From: Sulfitobacter noctilucicola
GTDB lineage: Bacteria > Pseudomonadota > Alphaproteobacteria > Rhodobacterales > Rhodobacteraceae
Length of the DNA: 64,000 nucleotides
NCBI RefSeq assembly: GCF_000622385.1
Contig: NZ_JASD01000008.1
Span: 1,116,001-1,180,000, forward strand
Direction of reading: 5' to 3'
Every line of letters begins with the position of its first letter. The first letter of the stretch is position 1. The notes beneath the pieces are model-generated. The model searched no databases. It had not been told where the DNA came from and saw nothing but the letters and a program-made list of their open reading frames with translations. Shown here piece by piece: positions 25,058 through 32,141 of the stretch. The translations under genes were made by a program, and so were the position numbers.

Positions 25058-25954
25058 TCACCTTGTTACGGCAAATTCGATAATTTGGGTTGTTTGCAAC
25101 CTAAAAAAGTTATCATCCGACAGCAGAATAAGGCGGGTCATCCCGTTGCTATCTGTCCAGAGGGTCAGCCCTTCAAGATTGTCAAAGGCTGCCGGAAAGC
25201 TCGTGATCAAGGTTTCTTCCTGAAGCGTCTCGGCATCGAAATCAAACCGTCTGATCTGGGTGCGAAATCCTAATGGGCTGACTGTACGCTCCAGCAAATA
25301 GAGCCGACCCTTTTCATCAAAATCTGCACCGACCGGCTGGAAGGGCCTTGAGGCCGGTATCCGGTGCGCAATCGTCCAGGCGCTATCCCGCAGGACATAG
25401 ACCGCAATCCCATCAGGGTGCTCAACGCCTCCTTCTGCCAAAGTATAAAGCGTGCCATCAGGATGCGCGGCCAAAGGTTCTAACCCGCGATTTAGCGCAA
25501 AACCCGCAAAGTCCGGATGCTTTTCGATATCGGACAGGCGTGCCGTATCAAGATCAACCTTTGCCACACGGTGATTGTGCTCCAGCGATATGAACGCCGT
25601 GCCATCGGCCAATACCGCTAACCCTTCGCTATCCCGATCCGTCCGCTTGAGCGCCGTTCCATCTGCTTGGCTGAGTGTCATATTTGACACCGCTTTGACC
25701 GCGTCGATTAGACCGCCTGTGCGCGTGATTTTTGCCCTCACCAAAGTACCGCGATCAGAAAGCAGTGTCAGGCTCAGTCCGTCAGACGACACTTCAATAC
25801 CGGAAAAGCCGCCGAACCAGTCAGCCTGCTCAACCCAAGTCGTTTTGGACAATAGCTGCACAGATGGCTCTGCCACTGCAAAGTGAGCGGGACAGAAAAG
25901 CCATAGCGTCAGGCCGAAAAGAACGTGCTTCAGTTTTCCAACACCGATTTGCAC
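25058..25954 (-). CDS. Exported esterase-like phytase-family protein
   Basis: A 298-aa secreted or periplasmic protein of the 'esterase-like activity of phytase' family (PF13449 type). A signal peptide (about 1-28, VLFGLTLWLFCPAHFAVAEP) is followed by a beta-propeller-like domain with repeated strand motifs: GGFSGIEVSSDG, DRDSEGLAVLADGTAFISLEHNHR, LEPLAAHPDGTLYTLAEGG, PVGADFDEKGRLYLLER and DNLEGLTLW. Acidic residues in these loops could hold metal. Substrate unknown. The gene begins 25 nt inside the end of mepA and is third in a reverse-strand run behind the UMF1 transporter and mepA. Confidence 0.8.
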   Translation of the reverse strand: MQIGVGKLKHVLFGLTLWLFCPAHFAVAEPSVQLLSKTTWVEQADWFGGFSGIEVSSDGLSLTLLSDRGTLVRAKITRTGGLIDAVKAVSNMTLSQADGTALKRTDRDSEGLAVLADGTAFISLEHNHRVAKVDLDTARLSDIEKHPDFAGFALNRGLEPLAAHPDGTLYTLAEGGVEHPDGIAVYVLRDSAWTIAHRIPASRPFQPVGADFDEKGRLYLLERTVSPLGFRTQIRRFDFDAETLQEETLITSFPAAFDNLEGLTLWTDSNGMTRLILLSDDNFFRLQTTQIIEFAVTR

Positions 25955-26859
25955 TGAGCCGGTAGATCAGCCAGTACCAGTTCACGACGTGGCTTTGCAG
26001 GTTTTGTGCTTTTCTTCGGAGGGGGCGGATTCAGGATATTTGCCTGCCACTGGCGGGCATCTGCACAGCCGTCACCGGCCGGTGGTGGTGTCTGGTTCAC
26101 ACAACCCTTAGCGCCCTTTGGGCAGTTCAGACGCACATGGAAGTGATAGTGGTGGCCGTACCAAGGCCGAATTTTCCGCAGGTAGCTGCGATCGCCTTTT
26201 TCATCCGCACACATCTGTACCTTGGCACCGGGAAACACAAAGATGCGGGCAGTGCGCGGGTCTTTCGCTGCCGCCTTGATGATCTCGTGGTGTGCGCGTG
26301 TCCAGCTTTTGTTCACGTATGCACCGCTGGCCCGGCGCATCGAGATGGAGGAAATATTCTCGCGCTGTTTGCGCGTCAGAGCCAGTGACTTCGGCGGCAA
26401 CATCCAGATATCGGCATCCAGCCCTACCTGATGACTACGGTGACCGGTCAACATCGGGCCGCCCCGTGGCTGGCTCAAATCACCTACATAAAGCCCTTCC
26501 CAACCGGGTTGCTTCGCTGCAAAGGCCGAAAGCTTTTTGACCATATCGACAACATCGGGATGCCCCCAGTTGCGGTTGCGCGACAGGCGCATTGCCTGCC
26601 ATGTCGGTCCGGTCTCTGGCAGTTGCACTGCACCAGCCATACAACCTTTGGCGTAGCTGCCGAAAGCGGCAGACGATTGCGACGAGGCAAAGGATTTCGC
26701 GCCAAACAGCTTTTTCGCCTGTACGTTGCTCAGTGCGCCACCGGAAGATCCGATCGTCGGAAGGACCTGACGTTCGCCACTGATGTCACGCGACCCGCCA
26801 CCGCAAGAAGCGAGACCGATTGCCAGAACAGCGCAGGTGAAAAAACGGCTCAAGATCAT
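25930..26859 (-). CDS. mepA: Penicillin-insensitive murein endopeptidase MepA
   Basis: Periplasmic LAS-family metallopeptidase that cuts D-Ala-mDAP cross-links in peptidoglycan. The 309-aa protein has a lipoprotein-type signal with LASCGGGS (the Cys at about residue 19 is a likely lipobox). Zinc-ligand motifs are HRSHQVGLDADIW (His and Asp) and HYHFHVRL near residue 240 (H-x-H). Extra Cys pairs near the C-terminus resemble E. coli MepA. The true start is the ATG at 26859, overlapping the stop of the upstream transporter by 4 nt. The frame runs upstream inside that gene, but the sequence there is not MepA-like. Confidence 0.95.
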   Translation of the reverse strand: MILSRFFTCAVLAIGLASCGGGSRDISGERQVLPTIGSSGGALSNVQAKKLFGAKSFASSQSSAAFGSYAKGCMAGAVQLPETGPTWQAMRLSRNRNWGHPDVVDMVKKLSAFAAKQPGWEGLYVGDLSQPRGGPMLTGHRSHQVGLDADIWMLPPKSLALTRKQRENISSISMRRASGAYVNKSWTRAHHEIIKAAAKDPRTARIFVFPGAKVQMCADEKGDRSYLRKIRPWYGHHYHFHVRLNCPKGAKGCVNQTPPPAGDGCADARQWQANILNPPPPKKSTKPAKPRRELVLADLPAQCKSVLEN

Positions 26860-28229
26860 TTTGCAAAATCTCCGTTTGGTTTGACCCATGCTAACAGGAT
26901 CAGACCAATGATGAACAGACCTACCACGGGCGAAATTCCAAGTCTCTGGCTGCCGGTCAGGTCGCTTGTAACCGCGATCAGTGCAGGAGCAAGAAAGGAT
27001 GTGGCCTTGCCCGACAGCGCATACAGACCAAAGGCTTCGGTCATGCGTTCGGGATTGCCCTGCCGCGTCAACATGTTGCGCGATGAGGCCTGTAATGCGC
27101 CACCTGCCGCACCGATCAATGCACCGGCGATATAGAAAGCGATATCTGGCACCGCAGACCCTTCGGGCACAGCAAGCCCCATGACGGAGGTCGGTGTGAG
27201 TGATATGATAAGGATGGCAGTTAGAATAAGCGTCACGCAACAGAACACGATCACCGGCATCGGGCCGATGCGTCTGTCGACCCGCCCGCCGATCCAGCAA
27301 AATACTGCGCCCGAGATTGCCGCGAGGATCCCGAATATCCCAATGTCACGGATCGACCACTCCAGCACGCCCAAAGCATAGATACCGCCAAAGGTATACA
27401 TACCGTTTAGCGCGTCGCGATAGAACATAGACGACCCCAGATAGGCCATCAAGGAAGGATGGCGCGGCAGATTGCGCAGCGTACCGCCCAAGTCGCGGAG
27501 TGCCTGTCCCAGCTTGACGCCTGAGCCGGGCACGTTGCTGTCATCGCGGGTATAAAGGAAAAAAGGGATCATAAAGACGGCGAACCAGATTGCGGTCATC
27601 GGCCCGACAATGCGGGTGTCCGCCTTGGTTGAAGGATCCAGACCGAAGAGCGGTGCTACGCCTGCCATCGTCTTGCCGTTCTCCCCCGCCTGAAACAGTA
27701 GCAGCATCACGACAAGCGCCAGTACACCACCCACATACCCGAATGCCCAGCCAGACCCTGAAATGCGCCCGCGCTCAGCCGGGTCAGCATGCAGCTCCGG
27801 TAGATAAGAATTTGTAAAGATCGTGGCGAATTCCATTCCGATCAGGCCAATCCCGAAAAAGAACAGCGCCCAGAGGATCGAGAAGCCCTGCGGGGCAGTC
27901 CACCACAACGCAGCCGCGCCGACGAAATACAGCGCGGAGAATAACCATATCCAAGGCATGCGCTTGCCGGATGAGTCCGCGACGGCCCCCAAAACGGGCG
28001 CAAGGAGCGCGATGCAGATACCCGCAACCGTCAGCCCATACCCCCAGTAGGCTTGCGCCTGCGCTTTGGCGGCATCCAGTGCCATGCCGCCATCGACCAG
28101 AGCTGCGGTTGCAGTTTGCGCGAAATACGGCCCGAAAATGAACGTGAGCAGCAGGGTATTGTACGGTTGGCTTGCCCAGTCGAAAAAGTACCAGCCCCAG
28201 ATACGTTTGCGCGCTGAAATATCTGCCAT
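26856..28229 (-). CDS. UMF1-family MFS transporter (Atg22-like)
   Basis: A 457-aa inner-membrane protein with about 12 helices, belonging to the UMF1/Atg22-like branch of the major facilitators. The signature opening is IWGWYFFDWASQPYNTLLLTFIFGPYF (W-x-YFDWA-x-QP-[YF]), and PVLGAVADSSGKRMPWIW is the loop 2-3 motif. A cytoplasmic loop near 215-250 (TRDDSNVPGSGVK) and ALQASSRNMLTRQ follow. Relatives include vacuolar amino-acid exporters, but the substrate here is unknown. First gene of a three-gene run with mepA (4-nt overlap) and the phytase-type esterase. Confidence 0.88.
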   Translation of the reverse strand: MADISARKRIWGWYFFDWASQPYNTLLLTFIFGPYFAQTATAALVDGGMALDAAKAQAQAYWGYGLTVAGICIALLAPVLGAVADSSGKRMPWIWLFSALYFVGAAALWWTAPQGFSILWALFFFGIGLIGMEFATIFTNSYLPELHADPAERGRISGSGWAFGYVGGVLALVVMLLLFQAGENGKTMAGVAPLFGLDPSTKADTRIVGPMTAIWFAVFMIPFFLYTRDDSNVPGSGVKLGQALRDLGGTLRNLPRHPSLMAYLGSSMFYRDALNGMYTFGGIYALGVLEWSIRDIGIFGILAAISGAVFCWIGGRVDRRIGPMPVIVFCCVTLILTAILIISLTPTSVMGLAVPEGSAVPDIAFYIAGALIGAAGGALQASSRNMLTRQGNPERMTEAFGLYALSGKATSFLAPALIAVTSDLTGSQRLGISPVVGLFIIGLILLAWVKPNGDFAK

Positions 28230-28426
28230 CTTACCGTTCTCCCTGACGTTGGATCAGGTAGAGCAGTCAGACCGCAGCCGCGCAAGTGAAGACTAGCGCA
28301 TGCATAATGCTAAGGGCGGGCCACCTTTCGCAAACCTAACCGACATGAAGCCTCCAAATCGCTTGCTTCCACCTATCGAGCGGATAAGATCGACAGCCCG
28401 AGAGTTACAAGAGAGACCAGCCTTCC

Positions 28427-28753
28427 GTGATCAGAGTTTTGTATTTCAGCACCGCACAGTCCGATATTAGCATGGCGGATGTGGACAACATCGTAGCCCT
28501 TTCCGCAAAGAAAAACGGCGAACGCAACATCACGGGCGCGCTCGCCTATAATGGCCGAAATTTCTGCCAGTTGCTGGAAGGTGAGCATGCCGTCGTCAAG
28601 GATCTGCTTAATACAATCGAAGAAGACGCGCGGCATACCGGCTTCAAGGTAATCGACAGCAAAGAGATTACGGACCGTCACTTCCCCGACTGGTCCATGA
28701 TGCGGGTGGACGGGTTGGACTTTTCGACAGTCATCAACGCGATGAACGCTTAA
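28427..28753 (+). CDS. Stand-alone BLUF-domain blue-light photoreceptor
   Basis: A 108-aa protein consisting almost entirely of one BLUF domain, which senses blue light through bound FAD. Key residues are visible: the Tyr in VLYFSTAQ, the Asn in NITGALAYN and the Gln in FCQLLEGEH. These three form the flavin hydrogen-bond network that switches on illumination. EEDARHTGFKVI and RHFPDWSMM (with the conserved Trp) follow. There is no output domain, so it must act through a partner protein, as PixD or short AppA-type proteins do. The start is GTG 28427. Divergent from the UMF1 transporter; no obvious partner gene is adjacent. Confidence 0.93.
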   Translation: MIRVLYFSTAQSDISMADVDNIVALSAKKNGERNITGALAYNGRNFCQLLEGEHAVVKDLLNTIEEDARHTGFKVIDSKEITDRHFPDWSMMRVDGLDFSTVINAMNA

Positions 28754-28828
28754 GGTTAGACGTACCCGCACTCTTGCGCAAAGACATGCGCGGGCTTAAC
28801 TGTGCGAAAGCGGAACGAAAGGCCCAAG

Positions 28829-29116
28829 ATGACTTCTATCTTCCAGATTTTGATGCTGTTGTTGAACATCGTCTATTTCATCGTGATCGCACATGTCATC
28901 ATGTCGTGGTTGATCAATTTTCAGGTGTTGAACCTGCGCCAGCCTTTGGTCGCGCAAATCTGGGACGGGCTGAACCGTCTGCTTGAGCCGATATACAGCC
29001 GTGTCCGTCGCATCCTGCCTCCGATGGGCGGGCTTGATCTTGCTCCCCTTGTGGTCTTGATCGGCGTTGCTGTCGCGCGGATTGTCTTGGTCAATAACGC
29101 GGCAGCATTTTACTAA
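28829..29116 (+). CDS. YggT family membrane protein
   Basis: A 95-aa protein with two hydrophobic helices (about residues 4-30 and 70-92) separated by an amphipathic loop. It carries the family pattern HVIMSWLINF, then LEPIYSRVRRILPPMGGLDLAPLVVLI, typical of YggT proteins. Relatives have been linked to osmotic tolerance and, in cyanobacteria and plastids, to cytochrome or division functions; the role here is unknown. The ATG at 28829 follows AAAGG at 6 nt. It lies between the BLUF gene and recQ with gaps of about 75 and 130 nt. Confidence 0.88.
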   Translation: MTSIFQILMLLLNIVYFIVIAHVIMSWLINFQVLNLRQPLVAQIWDGLNRLLEPIYSRVRRILPPMGGLDLAPLVVLIGVAVARIVLVNNAAAFY

Positions 29117-29246
29117 TCTAAAGAGATGCTCAGGTATCGGTAAAAGGGTGAAACCATCGCGGTGACGTCCCAGTTGGGCCTTGTCCATCGGTTGCTTGTG
29201 TGGGATTCTGCTTAAAAAGAGCAGATAACTTTAACAGGGTTCCCCG

Positions 29247-31292
29247 ATGACTGGCGCTGCCACGCTTCTTCGTGACGTTTTTGGTTTTGATGGCTTTCGT
29301 CCGGGCCAGCAAGAGATCGTCGAGGCGGTGACCGAAGGCGAGAACGTGCTTGCAATCATGCCGACGGGGGGTGGTAAATCCCTTTGCTTCCAGCTGCCCG
29401 CATTGATGCGCGATGGCGTGACCGTGGTTATATCTCCTCTGATTGCGCTGATGCGTGATCAGGTGCGATCCCTGCAAGAAGCAGGCGTTGGCGCGGGCGC
29501 GCTCACTTCCGGTAATACCGAAGAAGAAACTGACGCGGTTTGGCGTGGGTTGGAGGATGGTACGCTCAAGCTGCTTTACATGGCACCAGAGCGTTTGGCA
29601 GCAGGGTCGGTTACCGGCATGCTCAAACGTGTCGGTGTTAATATGATCGCGGTGGACGAGGCGCATTGCGTAAGCCAGTGGGGTCACGACTTCCGGCCGG
29701 ATTACCTGCGGATCGGAGAGTTGCGCCGCCATCTGGATGTTCCGCTGGCCGCTTTCACCGCAACGGCAGACACGGAAACCCGTGCGGAAATCGTTCAAAA
29801 GCTGTTCGATGGGGTGGCTCCAACGGCCTTTCTGGGTGGGTTTGACCGACCCAACATCCACCTTGCCTTTGCGGCCAAGAACAAACCGCGTGACCAGATT
29901 CTGAGTTTTGCTGCAGCCCGAAAAGGCCAGTCGGGCATTATCTATTGTGGCACCCGCGCCAAGACAGAAAGCATCGCGCGCGCGCTGGGCGAGGCGGGGC
30001 AGAAGGCGATCCACTATCATGGCGGCATGGAGGCCGAGGACCGCCGCATCGCGGAACGCCGCTTTCAGCAAGAAGACGGTCTGATCGTCTGCGCGACGGT
30101 TGCGTTTGGTATGGGAGTCGATAAACCCGATATCCGTTGGGTGGCCCACGCCGACCTGCCCAAAAGCATCGAAGCTTATTATCAGGAAATTGGCCGTGCG
30201 GGCCGCGATGGCGCTCCGGCGGAGACGCTGACGCTTTTCGGGCCGGACGATATTCGTCTGCGCCGCACACAGATTGATGAAGGGCTGGCCCCGCCCGAGC
30301 GCCGAGTGGCCGATCACGCGCGATTGAACGCATTGCTCGGACTGGCAGAAGCGTTGGAATGTCGTCGCAAAACGCTGCTGTCCTACTTTGACGAGACGGA
30401 TGTCAGTTGCGGGCGTTGCGATCTGTGTGACACGCCCGCCGATGTCTTTGATGGCACGACTGCGGTACGCAAAGCCCTGTCCGCCATCCTGCGCACCGAA
30501 GAATGGTTCGGTTCAGGGCACCTTATTGATATTTTGCTGGGGATCGAGACTGACAAGGTCAAGGCACGTGGCCATGCCAGCTTGCCCACCTTTGGCGTTG
30601 GTGGCGAATATGACCGTCGTCAATGGCAGGCAGTGTTCCGGCAAATGATGGGTCATGACTTGATCCGACCCGATCCTGAGCGCCACGGTGCCTTGCGGAT
30701 GACAGATGCTGCCCTGCCGATCCTGCGCGACGAGGCCAAGATCAATTTGCGGCGCGACTCCATCAAGGCGGCGGGGGCAAGTCGCAGACCTGCCGTCAAA
30801 GCCATGGTCAGCGAAGAGGATGCGCCCCTGCTTTCTGCGCTCAAGGCCAAGCGGCGCGGTCTTGCCGAAGCAGCCAAAGTCCCAGCCTATATTATCTTTA
30901 CCGACCGCACCTTGATTGAAATGGCCGAAACCCGTCCCGGTGATCTGGATGAGATGGCGCGGATCGGAGGCGTCGGGGCGAAAAAGCTGGATACCTACGG
31001 ATTGGCATTCCTAGAAGTGATCAACGGGGAGGCGCGCGCGATGCACCCGTCGCGACGCAAGTTGGCGGGACGGGATGCGGGTAACCTTTACGATCAGTTG
31101 CTTCAGGTACAGGCCGATCTTGCGCGGGGTGCAGAAGGTACACAAAAACCGTTAAGCTGTTCGGCCTCACTGCTGGCCAAAGTGGCCCAACTGCGCGATC
31201 CTGATGAGGTCGCGATTGAACGGCTTTTGGGGGAACGGCGTGCCGACAGGTTCGGCTCTGCTTTTCTTGATGTGTTGCGCGATGCCGGTTGA
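29247..31292 (+). CDS. recQ: ATP-dependent DNA helicase RecQ
   Basis: 3'-5' DNA helicase used in recombination repair and replication-fork processing. The 681-aa protein shows the full bacterial RecQ set. Motif 0 and Walker A are FGFDGFRPGQQEI and MPTGGGKSLCFQLP (about residue 40). DEAH and the aromatic loop are VDEAHCVSQWGHDFRPDY, and motif VI is YQEIGRAGRDG near 310. The zinc site follows (CRRKTLL, then CGRCDLC, near 370-400), then a winged helix, and a C-terminal HRDC domain (TLIEMAETRPGDLDEM, near 550). The length is a little above that of E. coli RecQ. Only a weak ribosome site (AGGG) precedes the ATG. Confidence 0.97.
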   Translation: MTGAATLLRDVFGFDGFRPGQQEIVEAVTEGENVLAIMPTGGGKSLCFQLPALMRDGVTVVISPLIALMRDQVRSLQEAGVGAGALTSGNTEEETDAVWRGLEDGTLKLLYMAPERLAAGSVTGMLKRVGVNMIAVDEAHCVSQWGHDFRPDYLRIGELRRHLDVPLAAFTATADTETRAEIVQKLFDGVAPTAFLGGFDRPNIHLAFAAKNKPRDQILSFAAARKGQSGIIYCGTRAKTESIARALGEAGQKAIHYHGGMEAEDRRIAERRFQQEDGLIVCATVAFGMGVDKPDIRWVAHADLPKSIEAYYQEIGRAGRDGAPAETLTLFGPDDIRLRRTQIDEGLAPPERRVADHARLNALLGLAEALECRRKTLLSYFDETDVSCGRCDLCDTPADVFDGTTAVRKALSAILRTEEWFGSGHLIDILLGIETDKVKARGHASLPTFGVGGEYDRRQWQAVFRQMMGHDLIRPDPERHGALRMTDAALPILRDEAKINLRRDSIKAAGASRRPAVKAMVSEEDAPLLSALKAKRRGLAEAAKVPAYIIFTDRTLIEMAETRPGDLDEMARIGGVGAKKLDTYGLAFLEVINGEARAMHPSRRKLAGRDAGNLYDQLLQVQADLARGAEGTQKPLSCSASLLAKVAQLRDPDEVAIERLLGERRADRFGSAFLDVLRDAG

Positions 31293-31329
31293 TCGACCAA
31301 CTGCACTTGCGATGATCGCGTCCAGGGCT

Positions 31330-31344
31330 ATTTCAAACTGAAAT
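31330..31344. promoter_or_regulatory. Palindrome upstream of yaaA
   Basis: ATTTCA-AAC-TGAAAT is a perfect 6-bp inverted repeat centred 25 nt before the yaaA start. It could be an operator or a small hairpin covering the leader of this peroxide-stress gene. Six-base arms also arise by chance, so the call is weak. Confidence 0.25.
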
Positions 31345-31361
31345 CAAAGAAGGAACCCCTG

Positions 31362-32141
31362 ATGCTGGTCGTAATTTCGCCTGCCAAAAAGCTTGATTGG
31401 TCTCCCAAAGATACGCCGGTGACGCAGCCTGATTTTCAGGATGATGCCATTCGCTTGGCCAAGACGGCCCGAAACCTGACGCTGGGCGATCTCAAAGATC
31501 TGATGGGGCTAAGTGATGATCTTGCGCGCCTGAACCGGGACCGCTTTCAGGCATTTGAGGCATCACCGGAATCCACTATTACCAGACCTGCAGCCTTGGC
31601 CTTTGCGGGCGACACCTATCAAGGTTTGGAAGCCGCTAGTCTGGACGACGACGAAATGGCTTGGGCACAGGACCACCTGCGCATTCTTTCGGGCCTCTAC
31701 GGCGTGCTGCGTCCCTTGGATGCGATCCAGCCGTACCGTCTTGAAATGGGCAGCAAGCTGAAGACCCGCCGCGGTAAAACGCTTTATGAATACTGGCGTG
31801 ATGATCTATCCAAGGCACTAAATGCGCAGGCGGAGCAGACCGGAAGCGATACGTTGATAAACTGCGCCAGTCAGGAGTATTTCGGAGCAGTTGCGCCGAA
31901 GGCGCTAAAACTCAACGTCGTGACCCCGCAGTTTATGGAAGACAAACACGACGGCAAGGGCCCGAAAATTGTCAGTTTCTTTGCCAAGAAAGCACGCGGT
32001 GCCATGGCCCGCTATATTGTACAAAACCGCTTAAACGATCCGGATGACATCCGCGAATTCAACGTTGGCGGCTACACGTGGAATGCCGAACTCTCAACGC
32101 CGCAAAAACCTGTATTTCTGCGCGACTATCCATCTCCCTGA
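31362..32141 (+). CDS. yaaA: Peroxide stress protein YaaA (UPF0246/DUF328)
   Basis: DNA-binding protein of the YaaA family that limits intracellular iron and oxidative damage under peroxide stress in E. coli. The 259-aa product has the family opening VVISPAKKLDWSP and continues with FAGDTYQGLEA and ILSGLYGVLRPLDAIQPYRLEMG, a hallmark stretch. INCASQEYFGAV and the C-terminal SFFAKKARGAMARYIVQN follow. AAGGAA precedes the ATG. A short palindrome lies upstream. The 3' end overlaps the convergent sensor-kinase gene by 16 nt. Confidence 0.94.
   Translation: MLVVISPAKKLDWSPKDTPVTQPDFQDDAIRLAKTARNLTLGDLKDLMGLSDDLARLNRDRFQAFEASPESTITRPAALAFAGDTYQGLEAASLDDDEMAWAQDHLRILSGLYGVLRPLDAIQPYRLEMGSKLKTRRGKTLYEYWRDDLSKALNAQAEQTGSDTLINCASQEYFGAVAPKALKLNVVTPQFMEDKHDGKGPKIVSFFAKKARGAMARYIVQNRLNDPDDIREFNVGGYTWNAELSTPQKPVFLRDYPSP

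Noticed and set aside
26860..27300. N-terminal extension of the mepA frame
   Set aside because: Lies inside the UMF1 transporter gene; the ATG at 26859 precedes a proper lipoprotein signal and overlaps the upstream stop as ATGA.
29130..30317. Long reverse-strand open frame inside recQ
   Set aside because: Fully antisense to a complete RecQ with all motifs, low-complexity basic composition, no recognisable domain.
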